A stretch of DNA of 64,000 bases from Amylostereum areolatum. Taxonomy: Eukaryota; Basidiomycota; Agaricomycetes; Russulales; Stereaceae. The position numbers and the translations under genes were made by a program. The notes beneath the pieces were generated by a model that had not been told where the DNA came from, ran no database searches, and was given only the letters and a program-made list of their open reading frames with translations. The DNA lies in assembly GCA_012932865.1 (NCBI GenBank), contig SAXG01000070.1:155529-219528 (forward strand). The letters run 5' to 3'. This document shows positions 45,646 to 56,542 of the stretch, piece by piece. Within the stretch, counting starts at the first letter, position 1; the number at the start of each line of letters is the position of its first letter.

Positions 45646-46116
45646 ATGACATCGTCGACAATGGTGGCTCCCACCGCGAACGGCCTCCTCTTCACGCCGT
45701 CATGGGATACTGTGTTCGCATTAGATGCCCTCAAAATCCCCGCCGATGTAAATATCAAGACCGACCTCATTGCCCAATGCCATCTCGTGGCTTCTCTCAT
45801 CCTTTTCCTTCACCTCTCGCTTCGCGAGTTTGTTTGTTTCTTATTCGAGACCCCAATCACGAAGATCAAAACTCTCGCTGGAGAATTCATGGCGCACCGT
45901 GCGGGATGGGTTTTCTGCCCCTCGCGTCTCTACGCCGCCTGGCATACACGGTGGCCTCGAAGCCGTCCTCACCTGCACAACACCATCATCAAGTCGTGCG
46001 CACGCGAAATCGGCCGACATCCCTTTGGCGTGGGCGAGGGGGTTCGTGGCCTTTGGGAGGATATTCTGGCACCATTGGAAGTTCCTTGGTTTGACATGGT
46101 GGAGGTAGGAGCTTAG
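45646..46116 (+). CDS. Hypothetical protein, 156 residues
   Basis: Uninterrupted frame starting MTSSTMVAPTANGLLFTPSW. It contains a hydrophobic stretch (HLVASLILFLHLSLREFVCF, about residues 46-65) that could cross or lie on a membrane. A charged C-terminal half follows (FMAHRAGWVFCPSR, KSCAREIGRHPFGVG, GLWEDILAPLEVPWFDM). No known domain recognised. The orderly composition and lack of low-complexity sequence make a real gene likely, but nothing else supports it. Confidence 0.55.
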   Translation: MTSSTMVAPTANGLLFTPSWDTVFALDALKIPADVNIKTDLIAQCHLVASLILFLHLSLREFVCFLFETPITKIKTLAGEFMAHRAGWVFCPSRLYAAWHTRWPRSRPHLHNTIIKSCAREIGRHPFGVGEGVRGLWEDILAPLEVPWFDMVEVGA

Positions 46117-47536
46117 GAGGGCGAGCGCAAATTCTCCCTCTCCTATCGCGCCGCGCGCGGACACGGCTCGTCCTCAATCAGAGAGTCACGTGACGGCGTA
46201 TGTACGTGATTTCGACAGGAACCCATACACACCGACGTGTATACTCCTCCCACCTGCACTAATACACATCGAAAAATTCGTGAACCGTTCTATGCATGTA
46301 TGCGCGTATTGTGAACCAAGTTGGATACCAACCCGATCCTTGAATACTGAATAACAGAGGGACAAAGTTCACCTGCACATAAGGGTCTCTTGGTAGAGCT
46401 ATAGTTTGATTTACAGGGCGGAAAATATATTATTGAAGAGCACAAAGCCTCGGGATACATACAAAAAACAAGTTCCGTGATATGGCATGGACCGTAAAGT
46501 CGAGAGGACGAGCTGTATACTCTCGACGGCAAGTCACTAGTATCGCGCATCTTGAAGCAAGCCCCTTCTGACAAAGGGCGGCGGAGCCGGAATTGACTTT
46601 GAAAGAAGGCGGCTTGTTCCGAACCTAGGCAAGCTCTGAGCGTTGCATCTCCGGATGTGGGAGGCTTACCCTTGGGGTCAAAATTATCGACGCTCCAGTC
46701 GGTGCTCTTGTGCTATGCGTTGGTGCTACTTACGATATCGTTCACATGTATGCGCATGCTATGCAGCCAGCTTGGCTCAACCACGCTGTATTATGCTCTT
46801 GTATCGATGGCCCTAGGATTGGGAGAGGTTGTACGCCGTGTATGATTGTAATGCAAGGGAAGTCTTGTTCGTCATTGCGATCTCGAAATGTTTTTTTTTC
46901 TTTCTGGGGGGATGTAATACGCATAGGTCTTCCTTCATTTTAATGGAGAGATGTGCTAACAATGTTGATGTGCTGATGTGCTTATTATGCTTTGTCCTGT
47001 AGCCTCGAGGCCTTCTATGGGAAAGCTCTTGAAGTCCTCGGAATTGGATGCCGTGTTTTATCGCGGTACCTTTGACATTGCCTTGAAGCTCTTCATGGGC
47101 GTGAAACCCATGTTTTGACGACGCTAGGCACGTGGACGCATTGCGGTACTGCAAACCCTTCTGTCTGAGCCGTTCCCCGCTATCGGCTTGCGCCCAGGGC
47201 GATGCGTAGGTCCGTTCGTCCATAAGTATGTCGACTCACCACTCGGCCTCCAAGTGGAGGGAGAAATGCCAGTCGTCCAATTATCACGAACTTTCTTACT
47301 CACAGGACCGACCTCCAGGCCTACACAGAGGTCCTCTCGGTATCGCTGTGGCCTAGCTCTGACGTCGTGACGCCCATTGCACGCCCCTTGCATCATACGC
47401 CGGATCCCCTTCAGGAATTCATTGGCTCCGATTGCCCAGGACAAGGATCAAGATAGATGGAAATCGCTCAGACCTGACTTATAAGTATCGAGTCCTACGT
47501 GTCTGAATGATGCCCCACTCCCTCGTTGCCTTACTA
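46117..47536. other. Intergenic, no gene recognised
   Basis: About 1.4 kb between the hypothetical ORF and hydrolase C. Open frames here are short and overlapping, with no family signal. Confidence 0.45.
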
Positions 47537-48687
47537 ATGGATCCTACGACGGTGCAGCGGCTGGTGAAGTCGTCTGACGGTGTCGAGATATTCGCAGAAG
47601 CCTCGGGAGATAAGGTTAATCCGCACGTTGTGCTCACCCATGGACTGGCATTCAGCGGAGCCGTGTTCGATGAGTTCTGCAAGCGGGAGGATATCATGAG
47701 CAGGCTCTACATCGTACGCATTCCGTCCTTTTTGGGGAGCGGGAGTTCGCTGACGAAAAAGCGGCTCTCAGGTCAGGATGGATATGCGAGGACATGGACG
47801 TAGCGGCATGCCGGACACACCTGAAGGGCACCTCTCGCACTTGTATGCGGCTGACTTCAAAGCGGTGGTCGACGCATTTGGTCTAAAAAGGCCGGTGCTC
47901 GTCGGATGGTCAGTTGCGCGCTTGCTGGCAATTATAGAACCCGTTGACCCTCGATGACGACTCACGCAGGAGCATGGGAGGTGAGCAATCTTTCGTATGG
48001 TCGCCGTATACTCCTTTATTGACAATGTTTCAAGGAGTCCTTGGGGCCGACATATGCACACATCTTGGATCGGAGTCCCTCTCCGGGGTTTTCTATCTTT
48101 CGTCGCTCTCGGACCTCTCCCTTGTTGCTACCGCGGGAATCATCACCGACCACGCCGGCGCCATTCTCCTCCGTGCCAGCAATTCCGAAACAACATCTGC
48201 CGCGATGGCCGACTTCACGCGCACGGCATTCGCCTCGCCCTCCGCTCGCGCACTCACCTACCGCGAGCGCTGCTTCTACGGCGGCATGGGCGCGCTGCAG
48301 CCTCAAGACGTGCGCACGATGACGTATATGCGTGAGCAAGACAAAACGCAATTGTTCGACGCTATGCGGGGCGGGATGCCGGTCTTTGCGATGTACGGGA
48401 CGAGCGACGGGCTGGTCAAGGGGAAGGTGATGCATGAGGCGTTGAGGCGTGAAGGTGTGGCGAAGGCTGAGGTGTTGTCCATGGAGGGTCTGGGACATGC
48501 GCTGTTCTGGGAGAGGCCGGATGACACAGCGGAGACTGTGATCGGGTTCGTTGAGAGAGTATGGAAGAAGGAAGGGTCGGTGACACCTTGGGGACACTCG
48601 ATATCCAGGACGACGAGTCTTGTGGTTACCCATCGTGCTATACATGTAGGCCTCCCTACGCATCTAAATGTGGCTGGTCGCAGATGA
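47537..48687 (+). CDS. Alpha/beta-hydrolase C, extended C-terminus
   Basis: Third paralogue, 325 residues. Exons 47537-47713 (177 nt), 47772-47908 (137), 47970-47980 (11) and 48035-48687. The start at 47537 (MDPTTVQRLVKSSDGVEIF) gives the same first-exon length as the other copies; an in-frame ATG 30 bp upstream is less likely. Motifs: HVVLTHGLAFSGAVFDEFC, DMRGHGRSGMPDTPEGH, GWSMGG (Met in place of Leu after the nucleophile), YGTSDGLVK and EGLGHALFW with the His. It is the most diverged copy between elbow and His. It also carries a 35-residue tail after VERVWKKEG, absent from the others, which may be read-through of former UTR. Confidence 0.9.
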
Positions 48688-49764
48688 TTAGTAGTTTGAA
48701 TATCTCCTGACGTTTATATGACATTGCTGTATGTTGAGTAACTAGCATAGACCCATGCATTGCACTCATTCAAGTAGCAAGGCTGTGGTGATTGTATTCA
48801 AATAAGCAACAAATAAGCATAACTAAGTACTAAGCATGAAGTGTAGAAGATTCAACTCGCAGTCCGATAGTAGGAAAACTGTAGCCGGGATGCCTAGAGG
48901 GGTTTGTGACGGTCCCAAATGCTCTCGCTCGTGTCGGGCTCTCTTGGCAATCTGCCATTTCGATAGCAGAGTGGGTTGTTCTGTTCCTTGAGGGTTCAGA
49001 GCTGGAGTCCTTGGGGGCGTAGGAAGCAAGTCGCTGAGGGCCGAGTAGGCCTGCGAATATGCAATGTCGATGAGGACATATCACCTGTGATATGGATAAC
49101 AAAAGGATCAGTAAAGCCTTTACTATCACATTGATTGATACTGTATGCACGTACCATCTATGAAAGCTCCGTTCGAGGCTTGCTGGTTGGTTGGGTTCTT
49201 GCATTATCGTGTCGCCTGTCGTTGATTCGGACGTGGACGACACAATACAATGCTGTTGCGGACCTTCAGGATCCTGAGGATGTCGTTGTGCTCGCACTCA
49301 AGACCGGCGGTGGCCAATGGCGTCAGCCGAGGAAAGCTGTAGACAACAATATAGTAAGCAAGGACATTGATCAGTTTGTTAAGGTCAGTCATACCTGGAC
49401 GGCCGTGTTCTCGTTCGCTTGCGAGGAGGTTGAATGGGCACTGTTTCTGGGGGCTGCATCTTGGACGGAATCAGTGGACCTGCGTTCCTGCTCGGTGCAC
49501 CATCCCAATGGCCAGCCAATGTCACCCCCAACTCGCATAGATTCTTCTGCACAAATAGTACATGTCAGTTCGTCTCGCAAGAGAGAAAGAAAATGCGCAC
49601 ATGATCCAGATGAATGCACCGAGATGCACTGGATGCAGATGACAGGGTGTGCTGTACTGTGTCGTGTCGGGTCGTGTCGTGTCGTACATCACTCGAGCTC
49701 GGGACCACCACGCCTCATCCGAGCACCGAGGAAATTTCCCGAAAAATCTCTAGATATATAAATA
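48688..49764. other. Intergenic, no gene recognised
   Basis: About 1.1 kb between hydrolase C and the repeat. A 208-codon + frame at 49135-49761 and overlapping minus frames lack any domain or consistent coding pattern. A GTCGTGTCG-type short repeat lies at 49660-49685 just before the repeat copy. Confidence 0.45.
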
Positions 49765-50210
49765 AATCCAATCAGGGGGGGTGGGAGCGACGCGGTCATC
49801 GTGACCGAAGCGACAAAACACGTCCGTGTTGCTGCACAAACATTGCTTTGGAGGAAAATTGATTTGAATTTGTTTTCTGATATACAAAGTAAAAGGTATA
49901 AGTAGGGCTGTGCCATGGAGGCTACTTTGACGCTAACGGCGGTGCGTAGAGGTGCCATAGAGAGTGGGAAGGTATGACGGTGGCCAAGTACGTGGTGGAG
50001 GTCAAGACGAAGAGCGACGCGGCGACCCGGCCGACGCGCAAGCCTAGGATGACGCAAGCAGCCACGTGCATTTGTCAACGCGACCTGTCACGTGTCGCGT
50101 TACGATGACGTGGCTGTTGTCCCACAACCAATCAGAAAGCTCACTTGTCTCGCGGTTTGTGTCGTGACGTGACGCAGCGCTCCACCGCGTCTCTCTTTGT
50201 ATTAAAGGAT
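49765..50210. repeat. Direct repeat copy 2 (LTR-like)
   Basis: Identical to 1-446 in the same orientation, ending at the same AAAGGAT. The sequence to its right differs from that after copy 1. Because copy 1 is cut by the window edge, this copy may begin further left than 49765. Confidence 0.85.
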
Positions 50211-50414
50211 AGTTATCACCACTACTTGCTGTAGACCGCCGGCACTGCGTCGATTTGACCACTATGGGCAAAAGCGAAAGACCTTCAAGTTGATAGCGGC
50301 TTGCTATGTTGGTACTCGTCCTATGGCTCGAAGGAACGTATGGGGATCTGTCAGGTAAAGCAACCTTCATAGCTCAATTATGGAAAAGCAAAAGGGTCTA
50401 ATTCCCATTCCATC

Positions 50415-51482
50415 TCAGAGGTTACTCTGCTTCGTTGCCTTCGCTTTATCCCCTCTCCACACATCCTTCGAGAACCTAATCAGCGTTTCAGCCACCGTAT
50501 CCGGTTCCTCCCATGTCAACGCATGTCCCGCTCCGGGGATTAACACGACCTCGAGGTTTTTCGCGCCTGCCGCCCTCATCTGGTCTTGCAACGCGTGCGG
50601 GAAAATCATGACGTCGCCGGTTCCGTGGACTATGCACACCGGCATCCCCTCCCGAACAGCTCTCCACAGCGACTCGGTGTCTTGCTCACGTTGCATGTTC
50701 AGCACGCGGCAGGCGTGGGGTTGAGATGCGCCCATGCCATACCACAGGCAGCGCGTGGAGTAGGGTACGGGCTTGTGCCTGTCGGACATGAAGCACGCGT
50801 CGACGAATTCAGTCATGGCCTGCGGCATGAGGGCCGGATCCGTCGTGCGCCCGAAAATTTCGAGGATGAACGGGGTAGCACTGCCCTCCCAGAGATGCTT
50901 GACCGAAGCCATGCTGGAGAGGTAAAACAGACCTGAAACCGTGTCGGGGCCGAGGTAGGCGCAGATGTCCGGGGCGAGGGCTCCTGATAGATAGTTACGG
51001 TCAGTACTACCCGTCGGTGTGCCGTGCGGCGGCGTGAACATCTAAGAGCTCACCCCCCAGGCTCCTGCAGCAGTAGTCGATCAGCCATGAGCCGAATGCA
51101 ACGTTGAGCGTACATACCATCCAACATGTATGGGTTTGCGCAGGCCGTAAGCCTCGATGACCGTCTTGTAGTCGTCCGCATACAAGCTTGAAAGGTGCCC
51201 GTCCGAAGTCAAGGGTTTCCCGCTGCGTCCGTGGCCGCGCATGTCCATCCTGACCTGCAGAACCGCGTCAGATCATCGTGAAGACACGGAATATGCACCA
51301 CCCCCTACGATATAAAGCGAGTTCAGTATATCCTCCCGTTGACAGAATTGGTCGAGCACGGCGCCGCTGAAAGACATTCCGTGAACGAAGATGACATGAG
51401 GATTCGAAGGATCGCCTGATGCCTCAGTGAATATTTCCACGCCGTCGGACGATTTGAGCACCTTTTCTGTGGTAGGCTCCAT
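50415..51482 (-). CDS. Alpha/beta-hydrolase D
   Basis: Fourth paralogue, 296 residues, minus strand. Exons 51309-51482 (174 nt, one codon shorter than in the others), 51118-51254 (137), 51054-51064 (11) and 50415-50983. It starts MEPTTEKVLKSSDGVEIFTE; motifs are HVIFVHGMSFSGAVLDQFC, DMRGHGRSGKPLTSDGH, GWSLGG with Ser in the 11-nt exon, ICAYLGPDTVSGLFYLSSM, HGTGDVMIF (acid) and PGAGHALTWEEPDTVAETL (His). A TATAAAGG lies 59 bp before the start (51541-51548). It lies just to the right of repeat copy 2. Confidence 0.92.
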
Positions 51483-51540
51483 GCCGAAGAAGGAATTGAG
51501 AGGTGGCTGGTGGGATGACAGAATTCGGCACCCCTCGGTT

Positions 51541-51548
51541 CCTTTATA
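51541..51548 (-). promoter_or_regulatory. TATA box of hydrolase D
   Basis: TATAAAGG on the minus strand, 59 bp before the start codon. Confidence 0.45.
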
Positions 51549-52260
51549 ACGTCCTGGGAGGAGCGCCTGATAGACCATCCTAGGAGCGCCGTTGTTACAC
51601 CGATACACCAGGAGTGCATATAGCGCCTTTGGCGGCGCGGCTGAATGTCAGGGTCGTGCTGCCTAGCGGAATAAGAGACAGGTCAGAATGAAAGAAAAAA
51701 AGTGCTTTCGAGTTGAAGAGGCGGATCACATTCCGATACTCGTATGTTAGGGCTTGTTGGACGGGCCCAGGACGGACCCACAGGGTACGTGAGATGGAGC
51801 CAGTACTTCTCAGTCGGAATCATCAGACCGGCTTGCGGCGACCCATCCTGCATCCGATGAGGGCAGAGTGTTTCTGCTATAATAAGTTGCTGGCAAAGTA
51901 CGGGACCTGATCCGCCCCGTAACGGATTTATATTGCCAGTTTTGCGTCGGTGGCGGGATAACGGCGTCCGAATCACCGTTCGAATCAAGTGAGTGTACTC
52001 TTACCGAAGGAGCTGTGCCAATTTTGGACGGCGCATCCGAGGCGCAACATGCAAAGCAGCAAAACGCAGATGCGATAGAGGAAAGAGCGCAGGCAAGGCG
52101 CAGACCCGCGGCAAGTCGCCGGCAACTCAACGACTCGGCTCATTTGCGGCAATCCCCGAGGGCCCGAATGGGTTTCAGCGACGTGCGTCAGGAGTCTTTC
52201 GATGGACTGGAGGCCGAGTCTTTAACGAACACTGACGAGACGAGCAGGTAGTGTTCTGTT
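51549..52260. other. Intergenic, no gene recognised
   Basis: About 0.7 kb between hydrolase D and the inverted-repeat element. An Arg/Gln-rich + frame at 52015-52251 has no family signal. Confidence 0.4.
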
Positions 52261-52408
52261 AAAGACTGGTAGAATTCGTCGGGCGTTGATAGGCGTTTGC
52301 GCAAACGCATTAATTTGACCCGATATGGGCGAGAAAAATAACTGCACGTGATGAGCCCGGGCGCCGCGTCGCGCGCGCGACGCGCCTTTCAGTTTCACTG
52401 CTGCAACC

Positions 52409-52831
52409 ATGAACACGTCTTCCACCCAAGATCAACGGACTGAACTACCTTCGAAACCAGGAAACGCTTCTTTCTTCACACACGTGGACGACACGTTTTC
52501 TCCCACTGTCGAGGTCAAACTACCAAAGCAAAGAGAGCGAAGACCAAAGCAGCCCGGACCCAAGCCGCCCAAGCCGCCTAAGTCACCCAAGCCGCTGAAG
52601 CCTCTACCGCTAATAACATCTGATAGTTTTGTTTCTTTGAACTCCAGGTTCTCAGACAGTCCCTCTCTGCTACCTCCCGAGAATCTCTCACAGCCGCCAA
52701 CACCTCTCGCTGTGAGCTTCCTCAGGACCCTGGACTCTAGGTCATCTTCCATCCCAAGCACTCCGACTCTCTCATACAGCCTTGACACGTCCCCCGCTTC
52801 TACCTCTCGTTCTGACACTCCATTGACATGA
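52409..52831 (+). CDS. Hypothetical Pro/Lys/Ser-rich protein in the inverted-repeat element
   Basis: 140-residue open frame starting MNTSSTQDQRTELPSKPGNA, with a Lys/Pro repeat region (PKPPKPPKSPKPLKPLP) and a Ser/Pro/Thr-rich C-terminus. Composition suggests disorder. It overlaps the 3' end of the opposite-strand helicase relic by about 30 bp. No family recognised; it may be cargo of the element or a chance frame. Confidence 0.4.
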   Translation: MNTSSTQDQRTELPSKPGNASFFTHVDDTFSPTVEVKLPKQRERRPKQPGPKPPKPPKSPKPLKPLPLITSDSFVSLNSRFSDSPSLLPPENLSQPPTPLAVSFLRTLDSRSSSIPSTPTLSYSLDTSPASTSRSDTPLT

Positions 52832-53292
52832 CGAGGACGATTTCCCCCGGGGGATTCATGAGCGCCGCGATGATGATTTGCATAGTTTTGCCGGATCCCG
52901 TGCGAGCGACGAGCACAGCGTCAAGACCTTCGTGGTAGTGTGCCACCGCCAGGAGTTGATCTTCGCGTAGCGGTATCGTGCAAGCCGAATAAACGAGGCC
53001 GTAGGTGAGTTGCATGTTCTCCGCGCCGGTCCGCGGCAGTGAACGAGATGCTGTCAAGCTTCTCAAGAAAAGCGGCCGAAAGAGCAGATATCGGGCGGTA
53101 GAGAGAAGAGTCATCTGGGTCCTCCGTATCCATAACCAGAGCAAAATTCTGTGGCTGTATGTCGTAGAGTGTAGGAAAGGCGGAGGCGATGGGCGCGTCT
53201 ATCGCAATCGAGCGCGACTTCGCGACGTCTTCCTGGCTCACATCACGTGCCGTTATTTTTCTCGTCCTAATCGGGCTGAATCGATGACGCAA
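52800..53292 (-). pseudogene. DEAD/RecQ-type helicase, N-terminal relic
   Basis: Minus-strand coding includes LREDQLLAVAHYHEGLDAVL directly before the Walker A motif ARTGSGKT and then IIIAALMNPPGEIVLVMS, as in the RecQ-like helicases that occur in many copies in basidiomycete genomes. Before it is an open stretch with NFALVMDTEDPDDSSLY. Everything after the first helicase motifs (DEAH box, motifs III-VI) is missing and at least one frame change is needed to link the two stretches, so it cannot make a working helicase. Confidence 0.75.
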
Positions 53293-53497
53293 CCGCGTTT
53301 GCGCAAATTCCTATCAACGCTTGACGAATTCTACAGGCCTAGTCTTTCGAGGGAAAGTCAATCGCGCGGAGGTACATTTACAGTAGCTTGAGAGCTCGAC
53401 TCTCTCTATATGCATCGGATGCGGACACAGGCGCGCAATGGGTATACAAGTATGGACATCTAATAAAATCCAGTGACATGTTGGTAGACTTCATCGA

Positions 53498-54529
53498 CTA
53501 AGCCTCCTGTTCTCCTTTCCACACCCTCCTCGCAAACCCGATCAAGGCTTCCGCCACCTTATCCGGGTCATCCCAAGTCGGCGTATGCCCCCCTCCGGGT
53601 ATCGTCACAACCTCCACGTTGGCCCCAACCTCCCTCAACTGATCCTCGAGATAGCGCGGGAATATGTTGGCGTCGCTGGTGCCGTAGCACAGACACACCG
53701 GCATCCCTTCTTTAATCGCCGTCCACAAGGGCTCGGAATCCTGCTCGCGAGTGGTGGCGAATGCGCGACAGACCTGGGGCTGCGCTGCGCCCATTCCGAA
53801 CCACAAGCAGCGCATGTGATACGGGACGGGCTTGACGATGTCCGACGTGAAGCACGCATCGAAGAGCTCGACTAAGGCTTGAGGGACGAGCACGGGGTTC
53901 TTCGCGCGGGCGAAAATGTCCACGAGACGTGGGGTGAGGCCGCCTTTCGGTAAGTCGTCAAAGCAAGCTAAGCTGGAAAGGTAGAAGATGCCCGAAAGCG
54001 CGTCCGCGCCCAGGTGTGCACTTATGTCTGTAGCGATGAACCCTAGGTCGACGGTAAGTTGTAACTGGGGGGTGGATAATATGTAGCAGTCGAACCTCCC
54101 AGGCTCCTATAGTCTCACTAAGCCGCAAGACCCAGTGATCGTAATTGAACAAACGCACCACCCCGCATGAACTGGCGCACGCAAGCCGTACGCGTCGATG
54201 ACCGCCTTGTAATCGTCGGCATACAAATGGGATAGGTGACCCTCCGGAGTCACAGGCTTTCCACTTCGACCGTGCCCACGAATATCTGCCCTGACCTGCA
54301 AAGTAGAATTGTCGGCACGTAGCGCACAGCTCCGGTGGATACTGTCACGTACGACATAGAGCGAGGTCAACACATCTTCGCGCTCGCAGAAATCGTCAAA
54401 TATGGCCCCGCTGTATGATAGCCCGTGGAGAAGGACGACATGGGGGTTCGAAGGATCGCCCGTCGCTTCGGCGAATATCTCCATGCCGTCCGACGACTTG
54501 AGGATCTTTTGTACGGCACGAAGGGGCAT
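53498..54529 (-). CDS. Alpha/beta-hydrolase E
   Basis: Fifth paralogue, 289 residues, minus strand. Exons 54353-54529 (177 nt), 54159-54295 (137), 54096-54106 (11) and 53498-54042. It starts MPLRAVQKILKSSDGMEIFA; motifs are HVVLLHGLSYSGAIFDDFC, DIRGHGRSGKPVTPEGHLS, GWSLGG with Ser in the 11-nt exon, ISAHLGADALSGIFYLSSL, YGTSDANIF (acid) and PGGGHTPTWDDPDKVAEAL (His). Exon lengths equal those of F throughout, and the flanking DNA is also duplicated, so E and F arose by a fairly recent tandem duplication. Confidence 0.93.
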
Positions 54530-55514
54530 GATGACTGCGATCAGTGCGAGGAGAGGAGATCAGAATTGAGTACGACCGATGAATGTCAGCCCCCTTTTTA
54601 TGAGGTTCGAAGAGTACCGGATGTAGTCCGCCCGTCCTGTGATACTTGAAGCTCCTCGGCGCTGCCTCCACTGCCTTATCGTGACCACGTCACCATTCTC
54701 GTTTAAGATACCGAGAACGTCTAAGCAGTCGACCGATAGGTAGGCTGAACGGTCTGAGCACCCAGACGTCATTTGTGCTTAGCACAATTTTGAACGAAAG
54801 ACAAGGGACGGCATAGGCCCCTATGAGCTGGCGGACCTGCGTTCATGTCAGCGATGAGAATTAAATTGAGTATCACTGACACAAACCCGTGAAATCGAAC
54901 ATACATCCTCCGAAGGCCTACTAAGCAGCGCGCAAAGGCGCACGAAGCGTGCCGTAAAAGATGACGAGGCACGTTCTTGGATGCTAGCGAGAAAGGGTAG
55001 TAGCCACGGTCGTGTGAGAGCCATCGGAGAGATCACCGCCGCTCATATTAACTTTAAGTAACCTCTCGAGCCCACGAGATCCGGGTCCGGGGCGGCAGCA
55101 TGTCCTTACCTACATCCCGGGACCGATTCCTTGAGGTTGGATTGTCACGATCTGCGACGAGGCAAACAGGCAATGTTTGGGCTGTGTGGCGATAGCAAGG
55201 CGATGTGGCCTCGACACCTTCGTCGAAGTCGAACCTACACTCGGACGTCAGTTGCCACAACAGTATGAGTCGAACTGGTGGGAAAGCGCGCTTTGTCCCA
55301 GACCTTCAGCGCATGGTGCAAGATAACGATACCCTCCGTTTTTACTTGCGATTAGTTTAGGTTCGAGTGCAGGACAGGCCGCAGAGTCAAAGTCGGAAAG
55401 GAGCGGTCACGTGCCCGAACAATAGAGGTTGACGCGTTAACATGTAGACATACAGTAAGTACTGTGAGAGGACATCAAATATAATGGCATGCAGAGGTAA
55501 TCCTCATCGTTCGA
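54530..55514. repeat. Intergenic part of the E/F tandem duplication, left unit
   Basis: The non-coding DNA upstream of hydrolase E shares patches with that upstream of F (about 56770-57330). Shared words include CTAAGCAGTCGA, GCCGTAAAAGA versus ACCGTAAAAGA, and GATCTGCGACGAGGCAAACA (55151-55170 and 57270-57289). No gene was found in it. Confidence 0.65.
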
Positions 55515-56542
55515 CTAGGCCACCTTATCTCCTTTCCACACCCTCTTCGCAAACCCAATCAAGCTTTCAGCCACCTTATCTGGGTCATCCCAAGTCGGCG
55601 TATGTCCCCCTCCGGGTATCGTCGCAACCTCCAAGTTTGCCCCAACCTCCCTCAGCTTACCCTCGAAAAAGCGCGGAACTATGTTGGCGTCGCTGGTGCC
55701 ATAGCACAGAGACACCGGTAGCCCTTCCTTGATCGCCTTCCACAGCGGCTCGACGTCCTGCTTGTGAGTGGTGACGAGCGTGCGGCAGATCTCGGGCTGC
55801 GCCGCGCTCATTCCGAGCCACAGGCAGCGCATGTGATACGGGACGGGCTTCGATAGGTCCGACTCGAAGCTCGCATCGAAGAGCTCGATTGTGGCTTGAG
55901 GGGCGAGCGCGGGGTCCTGAGCGCGGGTGAACACGTCCACGATGCGTGGGGTGAGGCCGCCCGTCGATAAGTCGTTGAGGCATGCCAAGCTGGCGATGTA
56001 GAATATGCCCGAAACCGCGTCTGCGCCCAGGTGCGCAATTATGTCTGAAGCGAGCAGTCCTACGTAGACCGTTAGCCTTGACAGGAGGGAAAGGGCCTGC
56101 AGCCATACCTCCCAAGCTCCTATAGCCTCATTCAGCCGCGAGAAACAGGAAGTGAAGCTGAACGAACGCACCATCCCGCGTGAACTGGCGTACGCAGGCC
56201 GTACGCTTCGATGACCGCCTTGTAATCGTCTGCGAATAAATGGGATAGATATCCCTCCGGAGTCACAGGCATGCCACTTCGGCCATGCCCGCGTATATCT
56301 GCCCTAACCTGCAAAACACGATCGTCAATGTGTATCCCAGAAATGCGATAGATACCGTCACGTACGACATATAGCGAGCCCAACACATCCTCGCGCTGAC
56401 ATAAATCGTCGAAGACGGCCCCGCTGACCCCTAATCCGTGGAGAAGGATGACATGGGGATTCGAAGGATCCCCCGTCGCCTCGGTGAATATCTCCACACC
56501 GTCCGACGATTTGAGAACTTTCTGTAGAGTGCTAGGAGGCAT
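55515..56542 (-). CDS. Alpha/beta-hydrolase F
   Basis: Sixth paralogue, 289 residues, minus strand. Exons 56366-56542 (177 nt), 56172-56308 (137), 56109-56119 (11) and 55515-56059. It starts MPPSTLQKVLKSSDGVEIFT; motifs are HVILLHGLGVSGAVFDDLC, DIRGHGRSGMPVTPEGYLS, GWSLGG with Ser in the 11-nt exon, IIAHLGADAVSGIFYIASL, YGTSDANIV (acid) and PGGGHTPTWDDPDKVAESL (His). Closest relative is E. All triad residues are kept. Confidence 0.93.

Larger units (their letters stand above)
52261..53347. mobile_element. Element bounded by degenerate inverted repeats, carrying a helicase relic
   Basis: The left end contains TAGAATTCGTC, GCGTTGATAGG and the palindrome GCGTTTGCGCAAACGC (52293-52308). The right end carries the same words inverted: GCGTTTGCGCAAATTCC, TATCAACGC, GACGAATTCTA (53295-53333), and outermost AGTCTTT opposite AAAGACT. 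The arms are about 45-50 bp and imperfect. Between them lie a truncated helicase (minus) and a 140-codon ORF (plus). I saw no target-site duplication, so the mobile-element call rests on the inverted arms. Confidence 0.6.

Noticed and set aside
49135..49761. 208-codon + frame next to repeat copy 2
   Set aside because: Runs through simple GTCGT repeats and overlaps several other open frames; no family signal.
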